NCBI GenBank assembly: GCA_034440575.1
Contig: JAOTOL010001166.1
Coordinates: forward strand, 1-64,000
Length of the DNA: 64,000 nucleotides
Direction of reading: 5' to 3'
Source of the DNA: Imbricaverruca yamaguchii
Taxonomy: Eukaryota; Arthropoda; Thecostraca; Neoverrucidae
The position numbers and the translations under genes were made by a program. The first letter of the stretch is position 1; every line of letters begins with the position of its first letter. Positions 1 through 13,406 of the stretch are shown piece by piece. The notes under the pieces are model-generated. The model was not told the DNA's origin, ran no database searches, and was given only the letters and a program-made list of their open reading frames with translations.

Positions 1-940
1 CAGGGTGGGAATTTTGGGCCTCTCCTGGAGTATGGAGACTATAAGGACATTTTTATTCTCCAGGATTGTGACTGCAAATGTTGAGCTTTTTATTCTCCGA
101 ATGAAACGTGCCAATTTATGGATGACATTTTTTGCTTCCAGGATCTCCAGTACAGCTCCAACAATGCAGTTGCGGTTTCCAGTCCATCGCATGCAAATTA
201 GAAGCCTGGACAACAGAACAGAAAGAGTATTGTATAGCAGGTCATAAGGCATGAAATGCAGGTCGCAGTCAATTGCCCAGGAATCATATCATGTTATATC
301 AGAATACCTACAAGTTTGTGGTGGTTGTTTCGATTGCATTGTGCATGTGTCAAACAAACTATGTCCTGGCTCAGTCTAAGCCCCAATCAAGGCCGAACTC
401 GCCTTGCGGGGGTTACTCAGGTGTAATCGTTGTTGTGCACGATGCCTCCAAATCCGAACGAAACAAAAGCATCGACATAGCATAAAAACAATCGAGAACA
501 AAATAATGTAAATTTCCGGGAACTAGTTATTACCTCAGCCAATTACTCTCCAGGATATTTTTCACACTGGCAGGACGGCGGCTCACCTCTATCACCCTCT
601 GCTGCCACAGGTGGATCGTCATTCGGCTCGCACTAATCTCGTCTCATTCTAAATAACAAAGCTATGAGGAATTAGGTTTTCGTATGTCTTCAGAATTCTG
701 TCGAAATGACGCTTCAGAAGGAAAAATTGGAATATACCACGATTCTTCTTCATAATTCCAGGAAATACTAGCGTTACTCCAAAATCTCCATTACGAAACC
801 TCTCGTTTTGCTGCCATATCTTGCGACCATAGTGGAACTCCGAAATATGCACAACGGCGTCATATACTCGCATATCAGACCCGAGTCCTGCTCTCCATGC
901 GCTCAATCCCGAAACTACCGAAACATGAGTTCTAGACATC
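1..940. other. no recognisable feature
   Basis: I see no conserved protein, RNA or mobile element here. Short open frames on both strands show no domain or splice context. Confidence 0.4.
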
Positions 941-2620
941 TCAGAACGTGTTCAATGAATTCTATTAATCCTAGGAGATAGTAGGAGGCCCCAGAAATCA
1001 AGAGAGTGTCGACAATTCGCACGGAAGCCCCCAGGACGATAAGAAGGCCTCCATGACGAGAAGGAGGCCCCCAGGACAATAGGAGGCTCCCAAGACGAAA
1101 AGGAAGCCCCCCCATGAAGAAAAGGAGATTCTACAAATTGAGGACCTCCAAGAGGAGGCTCATAATGTGAAAAACGAAGTAGGAGATGGTTTGTGGCCCC
1201 ATGAATCAAGAGAGTGCCAAAAAATTGACACGGAGGCCCCCAGGACGAGAAGGAAGCCCCAGGACGAAAAGGAAGCCCCTGGACGAAAAGGAGATTCTCC
1301 AAATTATTGGCCACCAAGAGGAGGCCCATAATTTGAGAAAAAAAGAGTAACCTAGGAGATAGTAGGAGGCCCCAGAAATCAAGCGATTATCAACAATTGG
1401 CACGGAGGCCCCCAGGACGATAAGGAGGCCTCCGAGACGAGAAGGAGGCCAACAAGCGATACAGAGGAGGCCCCCAGGACGATAAGGAGGCCTCCGAGAC
1501 GAGAAGGAGGCCCCAGGACGAGAAGGATGCACCCAGGAAGAAAAGGATATTCTACAAATTAGGGGCCCCCAGGAGGCCCATAATTTGAAAAATAAGTCAC
1601 ATAGGAGAGGGTAGGAGGTCCCAGAAATGACGTGATTGCCAAAAATTGGCACGGAGGCATCCAGAATTTCAAAGGAGGCCCCAATACGGAAAGGGAGGCC
1701 CCAGAAAATGAGAGGAGGCCCTAAGACGGAAAATAAAGCCAGTGGATATGAGATGAGGTTTCGGAAACGCAAAAATGGGCATCAAGACGAGTAAGGTTCC
1801 ACCAAGATAGAAAAGGATGATATAGAGACATGGCAGGAGGCACCTTATTCGGAAGAGGACGACACAGGATTGTAAATAAAACCCATGATGAACGAGGAAG
1901 CCCTAAAATTGGAGAGAAAGGCCATTGGATAAAAGAGATAGCTCCAAGGCGGAAAAGAAGGATCGCAGGTGGCCAAAAAGGTCCCCGGGAAATAACAAGG
2001 CCACTGAGATAGGAAAGGTGGTGTATAATTTGGAAGAGGAGGAACCTGGGAGAGAAGAGGAGTCCACCAGGAGATAAGATACCACCCTTAAGATGGGCGA
2101 AGTTCGAATCACAACGCAGAGCAAGAGGTTCCCAAGACGTGAGAGGAGGCCCCTAGTTTGAAAAAAGGGACTCTAGAAGAGAAATGAGGGCCCTGCCAGA
2201 CTCTAGAGGAGTCCCCAAAAAGGAGTAGGTCTCCACGACTGAATGAGGGCCCGAAGACCGGAAAATGTCCAAGAAAATGAGAGGGGGCCCTTAAGATGGG
2301 AGTGGTAACAGGTATGAAGGAGTGTAAGGTTTCTAAAATTGAGGATTCCCTCAAGACTGGTAAGGCTTTGCCAGGATAAAGGAGGAGGCCCACGAGGCGT
2401 GGAAGGAGGCCCCTAATTTGGCAGATAATGCCCCTGGGACATGGGAGGAAGCCCCATGGCATGGTAAAGGGCCCCAAGATGTAAGAGAGGGCCCTTCAAG
2501 ACGAGAGATGAGGACATTGAGTATGGAGGAGGATAGGGCATAGGACGTTGAAAACCGGTAAAGATGCTCCAGGAAATGGGACGAGATACTTATGGAGCAA
2601 GATGAGGCCTGTAATTTGCA
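941..2620. repeat. decayed minisatellite, GGAGGCCCC motif
   Basis: The motif GGAGGCCC(C)AGGACGAGAA recurs at irregular 20-40 bp spacing, with many substitutions and indels. It reads as an old minisatellite no longer homogenised. Long open frames on the minus strand are side effects of low-stop composition. Confidence 0.7.
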
Positions 2621-2639
2621 AGAAACCCCTAAGAAATGG

Positions 2640-4135
2640 TAGAAGTCGTGCCGAAGTGTTTCAAAATTACGATATTGACCCAAAAAAATCCGACCGGGGC
2701 CCTTGAAAATCACGCTCAGCCTGGGTGTGCCAAAAATTTACGACCGGACCTTGAAAATCAATCTAGCGGCACGACGAGTCGCAGCATTCAACAACAGTCT
2801 TGTTGGGACGAAAACAAATGAAGTCGGAGCAACGAAAAACACTCCGGACATGGGTCCAACTCTGAAAAACACTCACAAAAATACCCCCAAAAAACCCACA
2901 AAAGTACTCCAACTCTGGGGCCCAACAATGGCGTCAAAAAAACCTCAAACGTTTTAGACCCAAAAAAGTGTCGAGGCAGCTAAAGCTCGCCCTAGGAATC
3001 AAAGCGAATGACGTCGGGGCCCAAAAGATCACATTGGACCATATAAAAAAATCGCGTCGCAGCCCTTGAAAATCACGCTGGAGACCCTGAAGGGCGCACC
3101 GGGCCCCAAAAGTTGCAGCTACTCCAAAAATAAATTCTTAACCGGAAATGTCACTCTGGGACAAAAACATACTCCTTCAGTGGCCGCAGTGGCATATCAA
3201 AGGGGCAAAATCCCCTCTATCCTGAGGGGCATAAGCTTCCAGGAATCGTGCCGGGGCTCAAAAACTCGTGCTGGGGCCACCAAAATTCGCGCAGGGGTCT
3301 CCAAATAAGTGCTTCGGGCCCCCGAAAATTCGTTCAGAGACTCGAAAACTTGCAATAGGAACCGCCAAAATCGCGTTGGGTAACAACTAAGTACAACGCT
3401 TCCCACAAACTCGAATTTGTCCCCAAAATATTGCGCTCGGGACTTACAATTTTCATCGGTAGTCCCGTCGAAGCTCCACAAAATTGGCGTCTAAGCCAAC
3501 ACGTAAGAACAGCGTGACCACAAAAACGGAATCGGTATCCGAAAAAAAATCAATCTGGAGCCTTCCAAAATAAGAATGAATGGAACAAGATAAATGTCCG
3601 GTTAAAAAAATGGCTCTGGAACACCGAACATGCTACTAGATGCCTTCACAAATTGCGTGGGGCACTGAAAAACATACTGTATCTAACAAAATTATAGGTG
3701 AGATGTAAAAACGTGGCGCCAGGGACTAAAAAAATCAGGCCGGGATTCGGACTTTACGGATAAAAAATATCCACAAAAATCGCGTTGAACCCAGAAAACT
3801 GGCGTTGGGTCCCCGGAACCACACGCCTGGGCGCGATAAATCGCGCTGGGACTAAGAAGCACCGCACCGAAGCCACAAAATCATACTGGAGCACCACAAA
3901 TGTGCATCAGAAGCCCCAAATAAACACAACAGGAACCTAAGAGCACAACGGGGACCGACAATACAACTGGCCCTCAAAAAGGCACGTAGTCCCCCAAAAA
4001 CAGACAAGGCCTTAACACATGCGTTGCAGCCATAAATAAACATACCTGGACCTCTAAAAGAATACGCAAGAAGCTCTTAAGGCACACAGAGGTCATAAGG
4101 ACGCACCAGGGCCTGAAAAAGAGGCTAGGGCCGCA
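2640..4135. repeat. decayed minisatellite, CAAAATCGCG / GGGCC motif
   Basis: Short segments of the form CCAAAAATCGCG followed by TGGGGCC recur about every 25-35 bp with heavy divergence. This is probably a second ancient array next to the previous one. No coding signal was seen. Confidence 0.55.
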
Positions 4136-4139
4136 AATG

Positions 4140-5040
4140 GCAACATGGTTCGACAACGAACAAAGACACCGGGCGGTAAATGAAGACATCGGGATCTTCG
4201 AAGCTTCGAAACTTCGAAAATCACCGAAATCCCAGGCGCGCGAATTTATTCGCGAAGAATTTGTTATTTTAGCTTGTTTGACAGGTGCCTTGCAGCCAGC
4301 ATCAAATGTTAGAAAAATTCGCAAATTCCTAAGATTTCGATAAGAAAACCATTGTAAGCCACTTCTTGTTATCATCTTCGCGAAATTGTCGTCCTAGGAC
4401 TGAGAAATGATCGCTTTAGCTTTGCTTAGGGCATCAAGCTGGTGGTAACTTAGGTATTTATCCACATATTACTTGTTTATACCTAGGGATGGCCCAGTTT
4501 TCAGCGAAAAAAAACAGTTATTGCTATTGTGTGTTGAGTAAATGATGCACCATGCCAAGAACAAACATTGCATTAACATGAAAGCATGTTTCCCCATTCC
4601 CGACCCATACTAAGGGCTTAAAAACAATAGGAGGCCCTAACACAATGGAGGCCCCTTTTCGGGGAGCAGGAGGCCCCCTTTCGACCTTGACCCCCTGGAA
4701 GAATTTCGTGGCGACGCCACTGCATGCATGTGTGTGCACAATTGACGTTGAAATAATGTTAGCACCGCGAGGTCGTCCGGCTCCAGCGGATCGTGTCATG
4801 CGGGTTAGCCTACCAGCTCAACTTCTTGTCAGACCGTCCTTGAGAAAGCAGACGACTTGAGGCTCAATGGCAGGATAGGGGCGGGATAGGAGTCATGGGT
4901 GTTACGCCCGTTGTGGCTTAAATCCCACAGGTCGACGGACTCGATTGCGCGATAGACCGACGCGGCAAACGTCGTTCCGTAGATGACTTAAAATAGCCGT
5001 CTTTTGAAATTGTACTTCCGACTCAGCGTGACCCTTGACC
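4140..5040. other. no recognisable feature
   Basis: Unassigned DNA. A few GGAGGCCCC motifs near 4630-4680 look like stray copies of the array at 941-2620. Confidence 0.4.
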
Positions 5041-5345
5041 ACAACGTGGTGAGTGAGCGGAGCAGGTGAGATTGGTTGAGATGTTGAGTGCGTCAGCCAG
5101 CAGGTAAGATGTGGTGAGTGAGTTAGTGGTTAGTCAACAAGTGAGATGAGGGTAAGTGAGTTTGGGTGAGTGAGGTCCGTCAACAAGTGAGAGGGGTGAG
5201 ATATTTCGTGCGTCAGTCAGCAGGTGAGAGGAGGTGAGATATTTCGTCCGTCAGTGAGCAGACTAACTCACTCATGGAGTGAGTGAGTTAGCGGTTAGTC
5301 AGCAAGTGAGATGGGGTAAGCGAGGTGGTGCATCAGTCACAGGGG
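5041..5345 (+). repeat. short repeat array rich in splice-donor-like GTGAGT/GTAAGA
   Basis: Imperfect units of about 50 bp contain CAGCAGGTGAGA, CAGCAGGTAAGA, GGTGAGTGAG and similar strings, interspersed with GTCAGTCAG. On the plus strand many copies match the 5' splice-site consensus, as in the arrays of the eEF2K introns. I could not identify a host exon just upstream; a short frame after ATCCCACAG at about 4933 is only suggestive. Confidence 0.6.
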
Positions 5346-7800
5346 CGGCTCCATGAATTTCCAGGAGAGGCACATGTCCGGAGGGGCGCCACTCTGCCTT
5401 CCGAAAAGCGCCTCTGGCTGAAAAAAAAATCCAGGGGTGCATTCAAACATTTCCGGAGGGGCCCTTCTCCTCTCAGAGAGGTTCCTCTGACTGAAACATT
5501 CGAGGGGATGCACTCGAACCTCCCTAGAAGTACGCCTTCTCCCGCTCGGAGGGGCGCCACCTTCCCATGGGGGGGGGGGGGACACGATCCCACTGCCCCT
5601 CCCCTGTATTCGCCCCTGGTCAGCCAGCCGGTGAGATGCCGATGGCCAGATTGTGAGTAAGTCAGCAGCTGGCATCGGCGCAACTGGGGCGGGGATGCTA
5701 ATGGAGCGGTAGTCGTAGCCCGGCCACCTCCACTCCGGCGAGATGCTATCAGTATGGCGGGAAGATTAATCTCGCACTGAGGAACTCCGTGCAGCCCACA
5801 CATCGCCAGCAAGACATCGGGGACGTCAGTCGCCTATTTGATAAACAATGCCATGTCCGCAGCTGGTAAAACTGAGGAGACGGTCTTGACACCGGCTAGA
5901 ACCGAAACCAGAGCGTTTTACGTCCGTCGCAAGATCCTCCTGAGACAGGCCCCTGGGTGTCATGAGTCGGGCGAGGTTCCAACAAACCCCACTGGGCAGT
6001 GGTCCATGTGCGATGCGAATCGGCTCGTAGCCGCGCAGCGCCATTAATGTCGCAGTCGACGCAGTGATAAATTGTTCGGCACGGCGTCGATTTGTGCACG
6101 CCCGTAGTTCACAGCCGGACCGTGAAGAACCCCACGAAGAGCCAACGCTTGTCACAGTCTGGAGCCCATAATCGCGTCGGGCAATTTTCTCCCCGTCACG
6201 TAAAGCATTCCGTTAGGTATGGCTGCCAGTGGCGTGGCCAGGGTTTTTCGTCCCGGGGGAGGAAGTTCTCCCAGCCCGTCTTTGCACGGGGTTTCTGTCG
6301 TTCAGCTAGGTGCCTCTAATGCTAGCGAATTTCTCCGTTTTTTTTTCTTCAGCGTGCTTCTTCGACTTAACACGTGTGCCGGAAAGCTTCTCACATAACG
6401 CGCACCGGAGGGGAGGGGATTCGCCACCATCCCACCCCCACCCCAGCCCACCTCTAAGATCTCGGAAACTATCGAAGCTAGGAGCACAGCAGTTGGAGGA
6501 TAGATTAAGAATGCAGTGAACTTGCTTTAGTACACATTTCATGACTCTACATCATCAGCGGCTAACTGCTTCATCGGCGCCAACCGTGTTGTCAGGATCT
6601 TGGACATCCCTATATTTGGGAGGTTTAGTAAGTCCAGTTGGTTGGCGAGCCATTTGGGGTGGTGGAGTGGCACAGGCCTAATACACAAAACAAAAAATTT
6701 CTATTTCCAAAAAAGCCAAAATTAAAAAAAGGTATTGGTGGATTAAAATGGACATATTTTCAATTCAACTCACTTTCTAAACCTTATAATATCACGTCTG
6801 TGCTTTTGGAATCGTGTTCAGCTGCTATTTTTCTCAGCCTCAGTTAGGCTGCGAATTAGGCGACCACCATCACGAATCCAGCGTTTTAGGGCACGCCTTT
6901 TCTCAAATTCTTAGATGGCGCAGTTGAGTCGTAAATAGCGCAGTTGTTTACGTAGCTCCCTCGTAGGTCGTTGTCTCATGTTTCAAGTCACACCTTGTGT
7001 TCAATGTACCTGTATTTTAGTTGTAGTTTTGTTGTATAGTGTTGTGTTGTGGTGTATCTTGGTATCTTGTGTGTAGTTGCAATGCTGAAAGTAACTTTTG
7101 CTGTCGTTAATTAGTGATGGAATTGAGATGTGTTCCGTATTAGGTATCTAATATGCTGATTCGCCTTATCCGGTAAATTTGCAATTTTAGGTAATTTATG
7201 ATTCTAAGGAATTCCTTTTCTAATGCAATGCTTATGAATGTGCTCAACATGATGAAACCACTTGATTCCTCTGCAAAGTCATGCTTTCAGTTTGGAAGCA
7301 GCATATCACCCAAAAATGGTCTTGAAGTTCGGTAATATAGCATAAAAGTATTGTTTTATATCAAGAAAAAGTTATGTGATATAACCTAACCTATCCCAGC
7401 CATCTATGGAGAAAACAAAATATTTTTGTTAAAATGGAAAATGTTGAAGCAATTTTTTTATTTTAAGTGTTCAAATTAAGAAAAGCCTAACCTTACCAAA
7501 TCCGTTTTTGAAAAAAAAAAGTAAATCACAAGAAAAATCACCGCAAGATGTTTTTTTAATGACTTACAACAAATCCTTAACCCAGCCTAACCTAACTAAG
7601 CACAACCCCCGTGTATGTTGCATGGAGTTAAGATGTGTGTACAAATTGTTCTATTGGTTACCTTAAACTGCAATAATGCTGCTTATCTTACATATCATGA
7701 TTGAGATGGAGAACGTAGCATAAAATTCAGTGTCAGTATCCGATGGTTTATTTCTCAAACATCTGAATGAAATATGGAAAGAAAAAATTGTCAACCAGCA
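5346..7800. other. unassigned DNA
   Basis: 5370-5560 holds two to three diverged copies of an 80-90 bp segment (GGAGGGGCGCC ... CTGA ... GGGGTGCA). 6680-7680 is AT-rich with scattered CCTAACCTAAC strings. No gene is supported. Confidence 0.4.
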
Positions 7801-7802
7801 TG

Positions 7803-7950
7803 CTTAAGTTTCCAAGAGATAAAAATGCATATAAGACCTGGTTGATAGAGTTAAAAAGAGCTGATGGAGTTCATCCAACCAGCTCCTTCATTTGCTCAAA
7901 CCACTTTACCTCTGACGATTATGATCCTGGCTACAGATGCAGCTGAAGAT
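7803..7950 (+). pseudogene. THAP zinc-finger fragment
   Basis: The plus strand reads FPRDKNAYKTW, then ICSNHFTSDDYD. This fits the FP, W and CxxH part (CS-HF) of the THAP DNA-binding domain. A plausible acceptor (GTCAACCAG at about 7802) precedes it. The N-terminal CxxC half is not visible, and the frame ends soon after DDYDPGYRCS. THAP domains occur in P-type transposases and host transcription factors; this short copy is more likely a transposon remnant or isolated exon than a complete gene. Confidence 0.6.
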
Positions 7951-8080
7951 AATGTCGCAGTGTCAACACCTGCCTCTCCTGGTGGTGTCATTCCATGAAT
8001 TAGCCTACCTATCAGATCTGCATGGTATGGAGTGTTAAAACATGCTTGTTTGGTATGCTTGCTACATTTTGGAGGATCTT

Positions 8081-8885
8081 AGACATAAAGACGCAAACGA
8101 TCAGTGTGACTATGAGCCACAAGGGCTCTTCTTGGTTGCACTCTGAACACTCAAACAGTTGCCCACCAAATCCGTCGATCAGCCCTCCCTGGAATACTGA
8201 AAAGCAAGCCCTCTATTCTTATTAAGCAAGCCCTCTACTCTTAATAATTCCCTATGGTGTTTTAAGATGTTCAATGTGCTGCTACTTACAATGTTTTTGG
8301 CAGGTAGTTCCAGTGTTTTATTACACTGTTGGTGAAGAAAGACTGTCTTAACCTTGTCCTGCTGTAGTTAACTTGAATTTTGAATTAATTATTAATTGAA
8401 CATTAATTTTAATTGCATCATTTCTGTTAGATTCAAATATTTACCTGACATATCCATTCTCCCGACCATGAACAAATGTAAAGACCTCAATGAGATCTCC
8501 TCTCAACTTTCTATATCTAAGTGAAAACATTCAGTTTCTTTAATCTTTCCTCATATGCCAGGTTGCTTATGTCATTAACCATTTTTGTAGCCCTCTTGTC
8601 CTCTCTAAAGGCCAACAATCCTTTTCATAACTAGGAGACCAAGCTTGGACACAGTATTCCAAATGTGGCCTGACATACGCAGTAAAGCTTCCTGAATACT
8701 TCATCACTTTTGTATAATACATTCCTATTTATTGCCCAAAGTATTCTCAGTGCCTTCTTCCTGGATTCTTTTGTCTGTTCTGATGCCCCCAGTTTTTTGT
8801 TCAGAATAGCACCAAAGTCCTCCTCCTGCTGAGTCACCGATAGTACTTGGCTACCACCATCAAATATGGAGCCCTCATATGCTGC
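8081..8885 (-). mobile_element. 5'-truncated CR1-like LINE, 3' end
   Basis: The sequence parallels the 3' end of the larger LINE at 11230-14915, including frames such as LGASEQTKESRKKALRI and a 3' end with the tail motif TTTATGTC in element orientation. Frameshifts and stops break the reading frame. 5' truncation is typical of target-primed reverse transcription. Confidence 0.85.
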
Positions 8886-9479
8886 CTACCTTATCTTCAT
8901 ATTTTATCTTTGTATAGCTAAATAAAAGACCAGTTCAATTAGTTTGATGCCACTTCGATTCACATTGTGAATTTTGACACGACCATCATCAGTAAACTGG
9001 GACTGGAGCATGACGGCCTTGCCTTCGTTGCCGGCTTCGTCGTCTACAAAACGAGTCAATACAGCGCTTGGCTGTCTGACGTCTGGAGCACCGGAGGCGC
9101 TCCTGGCCGTTGTGTCCAGCTGTTGGTTAATCACCATCGGTCGCGGCGGGCGCTGCATGCCACATACGTGGTAGATGGCGATAACAAACCAGTTGAATTA
9201 TGATGTCTGCTTCAGCACGGACCCATCCTGCACCTGCGACACCAGCATCGTGAGGCGCGGGGTGGGCGTCATTAGTAGCCGGCAGCCGAAGCTAGGAGTC
9301 TGGCTAGCTGTGTGAGACAGAGGCTGACTCGAGTTAGGGTGCGTATGCGCATCGGTTGGTTGCGCGAGAACTCTGCTCGGCAGAGCGCAGGGGTGGGCAT
9401 CTAGGCAGGTCCGCTATCATGTCACCAGGCAGCGATAGGATGTCCACCATCACGCTGCCGGCCATGTGTCACCGTCTCT

Positions 9480-9720
9480 GCTGTGTGTCGTGTCGTGTCG
9501 CCCGGTTCTGCTCTTTGTATCCGTGTTTGTTGTTGCCACCGTGACCAGAGGCGTACTGTCGGCGCCTTCTGTGCTGCCCATTCCGGCGGCACTTCGCATT
9601 GGTTTCGTGTCGCACGATCCTGCCGTTTTGTTGGCGTGTTTTGCTGTTGTAGCTGTGACCACTGACGGATCGGCGGCGTTCCCTGTGTCGCCTCGTCCTG
9701 GCGGCACTCGGCACTGCTAC
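9480..9720. repeat. two-copy tandem repeat of about 117 bp
   Basis: Two diverged copies each run from a TTCGTGTCG-like start through TTGTTG and GTGACCA to CCGGCGGCACT / CTGGCGGCACT. Three minus frames and two plus frames stay open through it, so no single frame is favoured. Confidence 0.55.
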
Positions 9721-9769
9721 CGGCACTGGTACTGCTATGAAACAGGTGTGGCGTATCCCACTTCATTGT

Positions 9770-11225
9770 TGCTTGTATTTATCATGAGGCCCAATTGATT
9801 GGAAAGAACGGTATGCAAAGTATCTTTGCTCCACGAACTTTGATTGTGATCCTTCATTCATGCTCCGAACCGGAACCAGCACATAAGCCGACTAGGTCGA
9901 CTACGCGGACGTGTAGGAGCGTTTTTAATCATCCAGATCTAGTTCTGCACGCATTGCTATGGAAGGACACCAGTACATGCCTAACCGTTTTTAGCTCCCC
10001 ATGTCTCACCGCTTTCCAGTCCATCTGCCGAATGTAACCTTCGAACTAGAGCGAAATTTTACAAACTTTTGGGATGCATCAACCCCCACTTACGACTGCC
10101 GTGAACCCACCTCCCCCAATTCATATTTGAACGTGTGGCGTTAATGGGGCCTCTCGACTGAAGGCCTTCCTGTTACCTCCAGGCATTGCGTCCCCCAAAT
10201 CGTTTTCTGGAAGTTCCACCCATATTGCTGAGCTGGTACGGAGGTTCACCGATGCTCCCATAAAAGGAATGTCTGCTCTCAAGTGCTCACTATGGTCCTG
10301 TCGATCTTAAAAAAAGAAACGATTGTCTCCTTCCTTGCCTCCTATATCAGGGGCACTGCCGCATATAGAGGAAGATAAAAGGCTTCTCGGTCAATAACTT
10401 TTGCAATGCAGAACCACGAGCCCAATGCTATATTTGATGCACATTGGGGGACTCGACCCCCACCTGATTCCATAATGGCGACGGACGCTTATTCCATAAA
10501 AGGACGCTTCAGATACGTCCTTGCTGCCGTTAAGATGCTAATTCTCTGCCATATTTGATTTGTACTACCTCGCTTTGCACGCTCTTCCGGGTATAATGTG
10601 TGTATAAAAAGTATTGGGGATCTCTTCCGGGACTATCACGTTCTAAGTTTTGCACCTACACCTCCTAAACCCTCATTTTCTCCCCCGTACTATGCATACG
10701 CTGCGTATATTCGACAGCGTGTTAGCGGGTTGGCCCGGGCCCTCCAATATCGTTTGGCAACCGGTGACGTCACATGGGCTGGACAATTGATCAGTCCCGT
10801 AGGCGCTCCAGCCAAACTTACGTGTTTTCCACACAACATTTCCGATATTAAATACCACCAAAATTGGACAAAATCAGGTTCATTTGAAAGCTTGAAGAAA
10901 TCTGTCCCCTAATATGACACTTATTTTTCCCTAGCACTAGGACTTTGTGCTTGAATCCACGCTGACTACATTCATGTCGAGCGCCGCAGGAATCGCGAGG
11001 TGCCACGGGTGGTAGCAGTATGATGGGACAGGCCAACTGAAGATCACGGCCGGGACGGAGGGGTAGGAGTAAGTAAGAGATAACTGTTGCAACATAATTC
11101 CTCCCCACTCGGTTCAGGGACTAAACAAGGGTGGAGGTACTGAGGGCATGTGCCCCCATGGGAAGGTGGAAGCCCTCCGACGAGGAAAATGCGCCAACAT
11201 TACATTTAGGCTGCCGGTCGAGGTA
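9770..11225. other. no recognisable feature
   Basis: I found no conserved protein or RNA gene in this stretch. Confidence 0.4.
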
Positions 11226-11323
11226 AGACATAAAGACATAAAAGATTAGTGCAACTATCAGCCACAAGGGCCCTTCCTGGTTGCACTGTCTACACTCAAC
11301 CAGTTGCCCACCAAATCCGTCGA

Positions 11324-13014
11324 TCAGCCCTCCCTGTAATACTGAAAAGCAAGCCCCCTATTCTTATAATGATTGTCGGTGCTGTTTTTAAAGATGTTCA
11401 ATGTGCTGCTACTGACAATGTTTTCTGGCAGCTGGTTCCAGTGTTCGACTACCCTGTTGGTGAAGAAAGTCTGCCTTAACCTTGTTCTGCTGTGGTTAAC
11501 TTTAATTTTGAATTTATGACCTCTAATTGCATCATTTCTGTTCAATTCAAACATTTCCCCAAGATATCCCCTCTCCAGACCATGGACAAATTTAAAGACC
11601 TCGATGAGATCTCCTCTCAGCCTTCTATATCTAAGTGAAAACATATTCAATTTCTTCAATCTTTCTTCATATGCCAGGTTGCTTATGCCATAAACCATTT
11701 TTATAGCCCTATTTTGTACTCTCTCTAAAACCCAACAATCGTTTTCATAGCTAGGAGACCAAGCTTGGATGCAGTATTCCAAATGTGGCCTGACATGTGC
11801 ACAGTAAAGCTTCCTGATGACTTCCTCACTTCTGTATGATACATTCCTATTTATTGCCCCGAGCATTCTCAGTGCCTTCTTCCTGGCTTCCTTGGTCTGT
11901 TCTGATGCTCCCAATTTTGTGTTTAGAATAACACCTAAATCATTCTCCTGTTGAGTCACTGATAGCACTTGGCCACCCATCAAGTATGGAACCTTCATAT
12001 TCTGCTTACCTACATGCATGATTTTGCACTTGTCAAAATTAAATTTCATTTGCCATTCTTCCGACCACTTCACAAGTTCATCTAAGTATTTTTGCAGCGA
12101 GATATGCTCATCTTGACCTGTTATTGCCCTAAAGACCTTCAAATCATCCGCAAATTTCAAAACTTTACTGCTTAGGCCACTTTCAATGTTATTTACAAAT
12201 ATAATGAACAGTAGTGGCCCCAGTACTGACCCCTGGGGGACTCCACTAAGAACATTTTGCCATGATGACTTTGTAACGTTCAGCATCACTCTTTGCTGTC
12301 TATCTGAAAGCCACAACTCTATCCATTTTAAGATGCCACCTGCAATACCATGGGACTGAAGCTGTATCATTAACCGTTTATGGGGTACCTTGTCAAAGGC
12401 CTTACTAAAGTCAAGATATGCTACATCAACCTGATTTCCCTGATCAAATTGTTCTGTGGCGAAGTTAAAAAAGTCCAAGAGATTTGTGAGACACGATCGT
12501 CCTTTTCTAAACCCATGTTGAGTATCTTGAATCAATCTGCTACCTTCCAGATAACTAAATATTATATCCTTGATAATTGGTTCGAGAACCTTGCAGACTA
12601 AGGGTGTGAGACTTACTGGCCTTCCAATCTTTCTCCAACCATTTTTTCTCCAACCAACGCTTTCAACCTTCCCTCTTTCTTAAAAATAGGAACTATATTT
12701 GCCCTTTTCCAATCGGTTGGAATTTCATTTTGTGAAACTGATCTACAAAATATTATACTAAGTGGAAATCCCAGTTCCTTTTCAGCTTCCCACAATACCC
12801 TAGCATAAATTTCATCAGGTCCTGCTGCCTTGTTTGACTTTATTTTCCTGATATCATTGAAAACAACATCACTATCAATGAAATCAACATCATTTATCCG
12901 ACCACATGTCACTGAACTATGGTGTACGGTCGGCAGATTGGTCATATCTTCCAATGTAAACACTGATTTAAACTGCTTGCTCAGCTCCTCAACAATCTCA
13001 CTATCCTCACCCAA
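11324..13014 (-). pseudogene. LINE reverse transcriptase domain, frameshifted
   Basis: Visible RT motifs in order are KSNKAAGPDEI, IPTDWKRANIVPIFKK, QHGFRKGRSC, AYLDFSKAFDKVPH, LSGVPQGSVLGPLLF and the catalytic FADDLK. C-terminal thumb and tail sequence extends to FQYYREG. A frame break with an apparent short duplication (LVGEKMVGERL) sits near 12600. Compared with the copy at 24015-24290, which continues past REG, the stop here is premature by some 16 codons. Confidence 0.93.
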
Positions 13015-13406
13015 TGTAGTCCCGTTTACTTCCAGTGGACCAGTTGTGCTAGGAACTTTACTCAGTTTGTAGAAACTAAAAAGCTTTTTGCTGTCCCCAT
13101 TACAGTTCCTAGCTAAATCCAGTTCTTTTGCTCGCTTTGCTGCTCTAGTTTTTTTTGCTTCACAGTGTTCGTAGCTTTTCGATACGCTGTTAGATTTCCG
13201 ATATTTGAAGCTTCCTTAAACACTCTAAATGCAGCTTTCTTAGCCTTACTTGCTTTTATCAAGTCTGGTGTAAGCCATGCTGGATTTCCTATCCTTCTTT
13301 TGCGTCTTTGCTTTCGGGAGACATGTCTAATCTGAATTTTCTTCAAGTAAGATTTGAACTTTTCCCACATTTCACAGGCATTTAAATTGGAGAATTCTTC
13401 TTCCCA

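Noticed and set aside
8904..9158. 84-codon minus-strand frame (VINQQLDTTARSASG...)
   Set aside because: It has some protein-like composition, but I see no domain, no clear splice context and no partner exon.
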